Below are positions 12,601 to 24,600 of a stretch of 64,000 nt of DNA, one piece after another (positions within the stretch are counted from its first letter, which is position 1; every line of letters starts with the position of its first letter). Under the pieces are notes generated by a model. It made no database searches and was not told where the DNA came from. It was given only the letters and a program-made list of their open reading frames with translations. The DNA is taken from assembly GCA_019155185.1 (NCBI GenBank), contig CM032795.1:14859795-14923794 (forward strand), written 5' to 3'. Both the position numbers and the translations under genes were made by a program. The stretch is from Beaufortia kweichowensis. Lineage: Eukaryota; Chordata; Actinopteri; Cypriniformes; Gastromyzontidae.

Positions 12601-15600
12601 TCTTGTTTTATTTTTGGCAACAATTCTCAGCCCGTGTCCATCTTTACTAAGTAAAAGAGATGTATAATCTTGACTTACTACATTGTCACAGTTCCAACGT
12701 CCTTTAGATGATGATATAAAATTAGATAATACAAAAGCTTTCTTGTAGTCATCTCCATGCTTAACCCTGTGATCTATTTCATGGCTTATTTGTATAATTC
12801 ATCCCTTGAGCGTATGAAGATTGAAATGGAAGTGGCTGAATGAGATCTCTAATCTGTAATTAGGGCTGATTTGTCATTGAGGTATTGTAAGATGAACTCT
12901 TAGTGGCGCTGCACACAAACATTGTTTGTTCTGATGGTGTTCCCAGGGTGTATTCTGCATAATGGTCACAGTGTCGTGAGATGGCTTTGACAGATGTTTA
13001 GATCCCTCTGAGGGAGGGCAAGTGCCGGGTAGGTCTGATTCCTCAGCTTGTCTTAAACTCACCTTCAGCGCATCAGTGGTGAGCCGGACCCCTGCCCTGG
13101 TGCCAAATTGAGCACGTGCCAATGCAAATATTGTATAAAGCAGAGGCAGCTTGGGTGATTTAATAACAGGGTGACAGAGTGTGTGTGTCTCTGTGTGGGT
13201 TCTAGGCTTTGGCTTTCCAGCCCACACTGCAGAGAGAGTCTACAGTACACTGTCCCTCAGTTCTTATCCTCTGTTTGAACAGGAGAGCTGCCACTCAATG
13301 CTGCCTGCTTTGCATTTGGATTAAAACATGCAGACGTTACAAGAACTTGGGTTCAGGATCTGTTGAGCATGTGTTTGATCATATTTTAAGCTTTGGTGAA
13401 ATATATGTCATTTATATAACACTGTCCATCATCTCTTGTTTGTTTGTTTTGTAGAGAACATCCTACTACCAGTTGCTGATGGCTGGATGGCCTGTAAGTG
13501 TTATGAATTTTAATAAATGGAATACAGCACAGAATATTAAGACATATACCGTTTCTCACTAAACCATTTGACTTTGATGTCTTATAGAGAGAGACGGGCC
13601 TTCCTGGACCAATGGGTGAGATAGGACGACCTGGTTTACCTGTGAGTATACACACTCACATATACACAAAAAACACATTTGCACTTATATTAATATTAAT
13701 ATTAATATTTATCTGCTGCTTTATGTCATCTTGGACTTTTACTGACATCATGGATGCAGCATCATACAAAACGTTTATGTATTTTGTTACGTAGTTACTG
13801 ATTCACTGTAGAAAGAAGCATTTTACATGTACTGTAGCCATGATTTATTTATTACGTAAGTGAATTATTGAGATTTTGGCTGGCCAAAAAAAATTAAATA
13901 GCATTGAGTCTTCATAACCTCATGACAGTAAGATGTCTGTGAAAAAATGTGGTTACAAGCAGGTTGCATGTAAGTCTCTTTCTGTATAACATGTTGATTA
14001 ATAGTTTTATGTTTGATTTCTGAAGGGATTACCTGGAGACCCAGGCGAGAGAGGACCACCAGGGCACAGTGGCGATATGGTACATTAACAAATCCATATG
14101 ATGACGTAATATGTGATGCTGTCTGTGAAATCCTAGTTCATATAAGATCAAATTGTGAGATTATGAGCATCAAAGTAGTCATTGCTATAAAAATGTCAAA
14201 AATAGGTATGGTGTGTTTATTTGATAGATTTTAAGATATTGTATTTAAATTTTCTTTAATAATACTACAATTTATTTTAAATTCTTTAATAATTATTTTA
14301 GGGATTTTATTATTTCTTTCAATAGTTGATGAATTTTTATTTATTTTGCTTTTTATTATTACTTTGCACAAAAAAGTACTGGAAGTTGGCTTCATGGTTT
14401 TAATCTTTGACAAGGCCTTACTTTTAAATGAATTAACTTTTATATTAATTCATCAATATTAAATATAAATAATTAAAATATTGAATATATTAAGGCTATA
14501 TTTTCACAGAATGTTAAGGGTTACAGAATTCAACAGAGTTTATTTTTTATGCTGTGTAATTTTTGGTCCATTTTCCAGCAAACAACGACTATAAATAATG
14601 AATTTGTATATCTTTTACAAGTACACTTTCATGAAAACAACTTCAAAAGTGATAGAAATAAAATAAAAGCCACAGAAATTGTATCTTCCCTGATGGTTAC
14701 AGTGCTAGGGACACTTCAAACCCGTATGCGAAGTGCCTACACAAGTAGCTATAAACATGCACATATTTAAAATAGGGTGCCATGGGGCCAAAGGGAGTCC
14801 GAGGCCGAGCAGGGACTCAAGGAAAAGATGGAGAGAACGGGTCAGATGGGGTAGCAGGACCTCCAGGGATACCTGGCCTTCAGGTGAGACTGATTTTTAC
14901 CGATGGCATATGGTGGCTACAATAGCTGTTGTTAAAGTTCAGTACTAAAACCATGTGTCTCCTGTTCTTTTTGTGCCTCAAGGGAAGCATATGTACTTAT
15001 GTACTAAAACCATGTTACAAAGGTGAGGGTCCTCAGTTACCCTGAGACAGAGACAAAGGAGATGAGGTACAGCATGAGCAGACTATATATTCTCAAGCAC
15101 ACTGAATTGTGACCCTGCATGTGCATAAAGATGTTTTGATGCTTTCATGAGCAGGGTTTTCCTGGTTCACCTGGCCCTAGTGGAGACAAAGGACAGACTG
15201 GCCAAAAAGTAAGAGATGGCTAAAATATTTATAGTGCCTTTTATTGCGCCTGCTTGTATATTTTTATTGTATACAATTTCAATACTTATACCACCCCCTA
15301 GTGGATCAGAAGGAGAAAAACAACTTAATATGTACTATGTAAACTGTATTATATGCTTTGATACACTTTAAGGGCAAGTAGTTATTCTTCTGTTGTTTTT
15401 TTTACTGTATTTGTGTTGAATTGTTTAAACCTTTTTAGGGCTCTAAAGGAGAAAGGGGGTTTGCTGGATTAACTGGGCCTCTGGTAAGTAAACGAAACCT
15501 CTTTATCCACAGTATTTTGACATTATATTCCTATATTCTAGGTGATGAATATTTAATTCTGTAAGTAAAAATAAAAATTATTTTATTATGTTAAAATTCA

Positions 15601-18600
15601 TTCTATTCTTATTTTTTCTTTGTTTTATTTTTATTTAAGGGACCTGTTGGTTTACAAGGTGGTGAAGGGATTCCTGGCCCACCTGGTCCTGAAGTAAGTA
15701 ATACAATCATGTATGTTCTTGCTTCAAATAAAAATAACTCACCATATTCTTTCTAATATTGTGATAAATGTAAATATTATATATTTCTCAGGGGGATCCA
15801 GGTCATGATGGAAAACGCGGTCCTCCAGGGTCAACGGTAAGTCATACAAAATCAGCCTAAGCTTGTGCAGATATATTCAACAAAATACGGCTGCCACATA
15901 AGGATGCTGAATAAAGCTTTGTGTGTTGTCAGGGAGCGCCAGGTGCTACTGGATTAGTGGGTGTACAGGGTGTTAATGGCACAGAAGTAAGTAATCAACA
16001 CTTATTGAATTCATAGCACAGTTTCTTTGGTACCTACGTTTTGCTTGGTACCTACCTAGCACTAAGAATGGAAAAAAACTCCACCAACAAGAAAGAAACT
16101 TCAGGTGTTTCTGAAGAATGGAAGCTGGTTGAGTTAATAATGCAAACCTGAACATTTTCTCTGTTACAGGGTGATGATGGACCTGCTGGGGCCATTGGGC
16201 GAAAAGGTCCTCAGGTATATTTACATTGTGTCATTTTATTTCATTAAGTTTGTTCCTACAGAGGCTAAAATGATACCAGTAATGATACTGGTTTCTCTTA
16301 GGGAGCCAGAGGTTTAGAGGGAGATAGAGGTCCACCGGGTATTCCAGGTATTCAGGTAAATTTCACTTGTTTGATTAAATATTTGTTAGTGTAGACTAGT
16401 AGTAAATGTGTCTACAGTGCATTGTATTATTATATGCGTTTTGCAAATTAAATCATTTTTAAGTAGACTTATGTAATTGCTTCCAGTGAAGTAAAAAATT
16501 ACAGGTCTAAAATTATGGTCTCTTTGCTTACAATGAATCAAGGTTAGCATTGTTCATGGTTGTTTTTTCCAGGGCCTTGCAGGTCAGGATGGTCCACAGG
16601 GTCTTAAAGGTGAAATAGTAAGTTTTGAAAAGCATAGTTCATGTCATATCATCATGTTTTCTGTATGCATGTGTCGAATCCCATGTAATCTTGAAGTGGT
16701 TAGAACAAACATGACCTGTCATTTACAATGAAATGTGTGACACATGTTTATAAAATTGATTTTACAGATGTTTTTGTTTTGTATAGGGACCAGAGGGGCC
16801 AGCAGGTAACAGGGGCCTACAAGGCATTGAAGGGCCTATGGTAAGTCCATTTGTCACACATTAAGTGCAAGCTACTGCAGGAGAAAACGCTTTTAGGCAT
16901 AATAAATAAACACAAACTTTGTCAAAACTTTTGTTATTTACTAATAAAATGTGTACTGTAAATACTTTATGTATATTTTTTATAGGGCATAACTGGGGAT
17001 CCAGGTGCAAAAGGCTTTCCAGGTGTCACAGTAAGATATCTTATTTAAACCTTACTATATTTTACTGTACATTACATGAAAATAATATTATTTTATAAAA
17101 AATATTTATATTATGAATACATTACTAATTAGTGTCTCTCATGCAGGGCAATAGGGGCCCAGATGGAGAGAGAGGCTACACAGGGCCCAAGGGGAAAAAA
17201 GTAATAATTGGCAACACAATCTGTCAAAATTATTTAATTCTAAACATACATGTGATACATGGGAAATCATTAACTTAATTTGATTTATTCAGGGACCACC
17301 AGGTGCACCAGGAATCATGGGTCCTCAAGGTAGAAGGGGCCCATCAGGACTTCCCGGCTTACCTGGTGTCAAAGGTCAACCAGGTGTTCCAGGTACCCAG
17401 GTATGAAACACAAGAACATATTCAACAGCGTCACAAAGTGACATGTCTCAACTAATGATAAAACAAGCAGAATATCTCCACAGCAAATGATACAATTACT
17501 GCCATCTTTGACAACTGAAAATTTCCTTGAAGAACCTTTATCTTCACATTCTTCACATAGGGTGAAGATGGTGAAGTGGGTCCTCAGGGAATGCTGGGAA
17601 AAGAAGGTCAAAAGGTCAGACTTTATGTTTATGACTTTCAGGTGGAGTTAAAAACATTCTTAAAGCTTGTTCTCTTACATCAATCAGCCCTGTTACATGA
17701 AAACATAATGCTGACCAAAGGCTGCACCCAAATAGTCAATTTTCTTTATCTTGATTTATTTTTTACTTTAAAACAAAGGGCAGTAGAGGTGAACCTGGTG
17801 ATCATGGAAGAACGGGACCCAGAGGATCCAGAGTAAGAATTATGTAATTGTTTTAGTGTATTTTTAGGGCTGTCCATTTAAACAAAACAAAAAGCAGTTT
17901 CATTTGATCACATGTGTTGTCATACTTAGGGTCGAGCAGGTCAAGACGGTTCACCTGGTATGCATGGAATAGTGGTATGTGAATAGGTTTTGGCATAAAA
18001 TGAGTCAGGATTCATGTAATGGTGTGCTTCATGTGATATTTGTATTACTCACAGGGGTTACGAGGTCCGGTTGGTACCGAGGGACCAGAAGGAAAGCCTG
18101 GTACACAGGTTCCCATTTCATACATTTAATATCACATTTTGTTTTTTTAACATCATTTATAGCACTTCATGATCCCTGAAAGTAAAAATGTAATTACTAA
18201 ATGTTATATGTATGATATTTATATGAGCGTTACCAATATGTGCTGTATTGTGTGTGTCTTTCAGGGTGTACCTGGTTCTGCTGGAGGTCCAGGAGATAAA
18301 GGATCGCAAGTATGTTTTACACCATCAACTACATAAACCTGATGCTGTAAAAATAAAAGCTAGTCAGTAATGATCTTTAAAAGAGCTATTACCATGTTGT
18401 CAGTTTGTCATTTAGCCATTAGTCTTCAGAAGGAGAAGGAACGTTTAAGGAACACTTTATAGAGGCATGTAAAGGTCAGACTGACCTGGGAAGGGTGAGA
18501 AATGTAGAGACTGTTAAACTTAACAAGGTCTTAAACATCCTGTTGAGTTGATCCTTCTGTTGTCAGATGATCTCTGTTTCAGCTGGACAGCAGAAAGTCT

Positions 18601-21600
18601 TTTGATCTTTTTTGTTTGTTTCATAAAACTAGATTTTAAGTCCCATATTTTTAGTTTGGTCTCTGATTTTGGTCTATGACTATGTCATAAAGAGTTTTTT
18701 TGTCATTTTTTGTCATCTTAAGGGCCTAAGGGGTGTGATTGGAGAGCCAGGAAAACAAGGACCTCCAGGATCACAGGTGAGCATAAGAACTGGACCAACT
18801 GATAATTCCATTACAAGGACTAATATCATTAGATTTTTTAGATTGAATATTTTTATAATCTCAGTACTAATTATATGAGATTATTTGAAGAGCACTTTAA
18901 AAAATTAAGCAATATTTCTAATCTTATTTTTGATCTTTTGCACTAGCTTTTCAAAAACTTAATAAATAAAATCTGTAAAAATATTGTCCATGTTTAGTTT
19001 ACTGTATTATAACAGACCATGACATATATAACTCTTAAAGACAATTCTTGAAACTTACAAAATACAAATGTTACACTACTCAACACATGATTTGTTTCTT
19101 ATCTTTTAGGGCCCAGTTGGGAGACCAGGCCAAGATGGCACTCAAGGTCCTCCCGGGGAAAGGGTAAAGCTCCCAAAGCTTTATTTTGTTGTCAGAACAT
19201 CCCACAAATTTTTGAAGACATGTTTTAACAGAGATAATAAAGCTTGTTCTTTCTCAGGGCTTCACTGGAAAAGCAGGCTTGCCGGGTCCACAGGGTTCTG
19301 TAGGAATGTATGTAAGTGTCACACTGTCCAGTGTTACCGGCTACTGATGTGTTTTTGGACACTCCTCCAACATGGGATGCTGAGATGCTGGTTTGTCCTC
19401 ATGAGCCTGCTCATAATTTTTGTTGGTTACCAGCATGACCAGCTAAACCAGCATCAGATGTACATTACCTACCTGTGGTTGTTGTTGCTTTTATTTGATT
19501 TTGCATGCTGTTCTCTTGCTCTCAGGGTTATCCAGGATCCACAGGCCTTTATGGACGACCAGGCCATGCAGGAGAGAGGGTTAGAATTTACTCTGCTGAA
19601 AATATATAACAAAGTCTTTTTCAAATTTCTTCAATTGTTATATAACTTGTAACTGTATGTTAACAGGGTGAAACTGGGATCAGGGGACCTGTGGGTCCCC
19701 CAGGAGAAAGAGGACCATCTGTAAGTTAACTTATGTCAGCTGATAAATATTGTTTATTAATGTTCTTAATAGTATGATACTTTAGTACGTTCTTGTCTGA
19801 ATCAAATTTGACCCTTTTTTTAGGGTTTACGTGGCCCGCCTGGTGAAAGAGGCCCACCTGGACCACCGGTAAACAGACAACATGTCTAAATATTTAAAAA
19901 CTTTTAAAATCTTGTAATTTTCTATAATGTATTCTCCTATTATTCAGGGTCACCAAGGGGAGACAGGACATACGGGCTTCCAAGGAGCGCCTGTATGTAG
20001 CTCTCTCTAGTTTATGTTTAGCAGCATAATTTAAATAAAATACAGTGATGCTTAGCTTGTTAATTATACCTGAGGCCTTGATGCTGATAAATATGTCATG
20101 ATGAAACAGGATGTAACTCATGATGTGCCATGATGTAAAAGTTAAAGATATAGTAATTGAGGAATAATCTTATTCTTTTCTTTTATGCAGATATGCAGTT
20201 TAAATATGTATATTTGTGTTATAATTCAGGGTTCCCCAGGTCTTCCAGGGACTGTGGGTATGACAGGAAAGCAAGGCCCTCCGGGAATCCATGGGCCACA
20301 GGGACCAAAGGGAAAACTAGGACCAATTGGATTGCCAGTGAGTGGGTACCCTAACTTTGATCGTAGTATTTTGAGGATGGCTTTCAGTTAATTTTAACAA
20401 AGTAAACATTCTGAGGTGTATTCTTTAATCTTCAGGGCTTACCAGGAGTACATGGAATGGCTGGTCAAGCTGGAGAAAAAGGAGAGAAAGTAGGGACTTT
20501 TATACATATTTAAGTTACACATATCATTTAAGTGATATTGCTCATAATTGAGTCAAAATGCCTTTATTTTAGGGAGTCCCAGGATCTTCAGGTGACCCTG
20601 GTCCTATAGGACTGAACGGACAACAGGTCAGATCATTTCAATGGATATACAACTAACTTTATAAAGATTTTATATAGTCCTTAATTATGTGGTTTTATTT
20701 ACTTATATTAGCTATCATATTCCATGTACAGTTAGAATTCAGAATGATTAGTATCTACTGTTTTGTTCACATCTGGGTACTATAGGGTCATGCTGGTCGA
20801 ATTGGTCCTGAAGGTTCACCAGGGACAAAAGGGGAATATGTAAGTGCCTTCATTAAAGGATACAAAATGAAAACTATTGATCCTGGTCAAGAGACCAAAA
20901 GTTATTTGTGTATTTGATTACAAGGGGTCACCTGGACCCCGTGGAAAGCCTGGCCCAAATGGACCTCCAGGAGAACAAGGGCCTCCGGGCTCTCAGGGAA
21001 TGCAGGGTGAGCCGGGACCAAATGGTAAAGAGGTCAGTTTTATTGATTTCATTGATTACCTTAAGCTTAAAGTATCATTATTAGGCTATGTGTCTTTAAA
21101 TATAATTTAAATTACAATAAGCATTACAAGCTTGTGTTGCAAATACATTTATGTACATTATGACTTTCTACTTGCAGGGAGGTATCGGGCCACCAGGTAA
21201 AACTGGAGACCCGGGCCCTAAAGGACAAAAGGTATAATTATTTAAGTTTTCACTAATAAGTACATTTTTAAAAGACTTAAAATAAAGTAGCCACATTGTG
21301 ATTCAATTAGGGTGACCCTGGACATCAAGGATTTTCTGGGCGACAAGGTCCATCTGGATTTTTGGGGGATAGAGGAGAGAAAGCGAAAGGAAATAAAGGC
21401 TACATCGGACCACAAGTTAGTAATCCCCACATGCAGCTTTCCTTGTATTTTAGGGGAACATTGATAATATATTAATTATCATTTAAGTGAACAGTGCTTT
21501 ACAATGTCAGTGTCCCATCACCAGGGCCAGAATGGGTTGATGGGAACGATCGGTCCGTCTGGGTTGATGGGTCTAGAGGTATGCACAGAACTCTGTTTGA

Positions 21601-24600
21601 ATAAATGCAACTTTAATAAAAAACTAACTGTACTATAAATTAATCGAGAACATGATTTTAGTTAGAAGTCTGTAAGTTCTGTTATTTTAGGGTCTGATGG
21701 GTCTTTTGGGACCACCAGGAGCCAATGGTGCACCAGGCCCAAAGGTATCACTAAGCTTTTCTCCCTCATGTTTCTTTCATGGATGTTTCTCATAATACTG
21801 TAGATCAGGATTACACTTATACATTTCCCACTGTAACACACCTGCTGTGATTCATTAGGGAGGAAATGGATCACCCGGCGTGACTGGCTATCCGGGAGAT
21901 CAAGGCGATCAGGTAAAAGATTGTTTCCTATAATACAATACTGCTAATTTGCATGTACAACTACATAAAATGACCTCAGAACAGGATAACCCAGTAGCAG
22001 TCTATGTTAATGTTATTTTGTATATTGTATTTACCCAAAAATCTGTCAGCAGTGATGATATTGGAAATTATTCTTTTTTTTGTAATAGGGTTGTGAACTA
22101 GTTGTTTAAACACACAAAACCACTGGTAGAGAATGTGTATTTTGACTCAAAACGTTACAGTTCTTGAGTTTGTGACAACTAGCCCCGGTCTCGCTTATAC
22201 AGTATTGACGGCCAACTAAAGTAAGGAGAGGTAAGCCTTTAAATGTCATTTTCAAGTCATTAGGTTTTATTTTGTCTATAGGGAATGGCTGGGCAGAGAG
22301 GCTTAAAAGGGGTTATGGGGAAACCGGGACCTCACGTGAGTATAGTTACCTACTGCAAGGTAAAATGCCAGTTACACTGGTAGATTTTCAGAGGACGAAT
22401 AAAACTCGTATTTCAGGGAGCTGTGGGTCCCAGAGGCGCTGAGGGATTATTGGGCTTGAAGGGTATGCCAGGACAAGAGGGACCTAAAGGTGAACCAGGA
22501 AGACAAGGACCTCCAGGCCGGATGGTGAGGCTATTAATGATGTACAGTATAATGTGTGGACTGATGTGCTTGGTCTTAACTAATACATGTCTGTTGTTTA
22601 GGGACCACCAGGTCTCACTGGCGCAAAAGGCCCTTCTGCATTGCCAGGAACAGAGGTAGAATTTGTCCATGCAGTTTTTGTTAAACAACTTAAATGCAGA
22701 TAAACTAAATAAAGCAACTTACAAATGAACCCTTAATTTAATTCGTTGATATTTGGCAATATTTGCAGGGACTTGCAGGAGAAGCAGGGTCTCAAGGCCC
22801 TGTTGGCCCACTAGGGCCACAGGTCAGTATCTTAAAAGTCAAATTTAATGTTTGTGTAAAAATATCAAGGAACATTTCTATCAGTAACTAAATGGCAATA
22901 TTAACTGTCATTTAGTTCTCACAAAGACTGGATGTTATATATTCTTCTCGTTTAGGGTTCAACTGGCAGACCAGGGCCTCGGGGAAGGGATGGACAGAAA
23001 GGTCAAAAGGTGAGAGCCAACACTAATATATAACAGCTTTATATTTTCACCATTTCACATCCAGCTTTTTTAGTTGCTTAATTCATTATTAATTTTGTCA
23101 AATAAAACTTGCAGGGAAATGATGGTCAAGAAGGACCTCCTGGAAAAAGTGGACATGCTGGAAAGAAAGTAAGTACAGCAATGTTTCGTTGGGATGTATA
23201 GGAATAATACAGCATTAGAAGTCAAATTTATATCACACATTTTTTTCACTCTTAGGGAAAGAAAGGAAAAGCTGGTCAGAGGGGTCTCAGAGGATCCAGA
23301 GGGGAGAAGGTGCAAATGTATTCATTTCTTATGTTAAGGTGCTCAATAACCATGGCATGTTGCAATCAGACATTTACCAGCATTTGTTTGATTTCTAACA
23401 GGGACAGCAGGGGGCAGTGGGAATGACAGGACCTCCTGGAACATCAGGACCATATGTAAGTAAATGCAATTTTTTGTTATTTATGTCACACATGCATATG
23501 GTGATTGTTTTTTTAACAGTTCTAAGATTTGTTTGTCATGTTAAGTTATACAAATATTTTTTGTGTTTTACTAATAAATAAGACATCCATTACTTTATTG
23601 TTTCAGGGTTTGCCAGGGATTCAGGGAGAGAAGGGGGAGATGGGTAAAAAAGGCTTTGAGGTATAGGGCATTACTCTGGAAATGTCATGGTAGAACTGGT
23701 AGTAGCACAGAACTGAGAACCTTGAAGCTTGATCTTCTTTCCGTCTATAGGGAGAGAAGGGGGAAATCGGGCCACTCGGTCCTCCAGGAGGAGATGGACT
23801 AAAGGTACCTGCATTCATCACAACCAAACTCCAGAATGAACTGCAAGAAAAATTCATTAGGGATTGTCTGTATTAAAAAGTCCTTTTTTAGGGGGAACAG
23901 GGCCTATATGGGGAGAAAGGGAGACATGGATCAAAGGGAGAGCAGGTGGCATACTTGGTTATACACATATATATTCCGTATATAATAAGAGTGTTTTCAT
24001 ATAGTAAGTTGTGCTTCTTTTAGGGAGATATTGGCCCAACGGGTCAAAGAGGGTCTCCAGGTCTACCAGGGATGCCTGTAAGTTATCATTATCTGATTAG
24101 CACTATTGTAGAACATGAAGTGAATAATTGAAATAATAAATCTACACTAAGAGTTAAGTAAAAGTACATTTTATTTATCTTATTCCACAGGGTCTGTTTG
24201 GACAAAAGGTTTGGAACAATTATTTCAACACATATTTGTTTTATTATCTGGTTAGGAATGATTATTGGAGTCATTATTTGCTCATGTAGATGATGAAATG
24301 TGTTTATTCTAAATCTGGCAATGTGTAACTGTAGGGTTTAAAGGGATTTCCAGGACTTCCTGGTCCTAAAGGACATAGAGGATTTCCTGTGAGTATGACA
24401 GCGCTTACCAAACTAATTGTAACTAAACTGTTAATTAACCTGCGCTGTATTAACTGTAATTGTGATGTTTGTTTTAGGGCCCACCAGGTCCTCCAGGGCC
24501 ACCAGGATCTCTGAACCTGACACTGACTCAATTAAAAGTAAGCAGCTGATTTCAGATTACAAAATTTGCTTCGCTCAGGATCTATTATTTTAAATGCACA

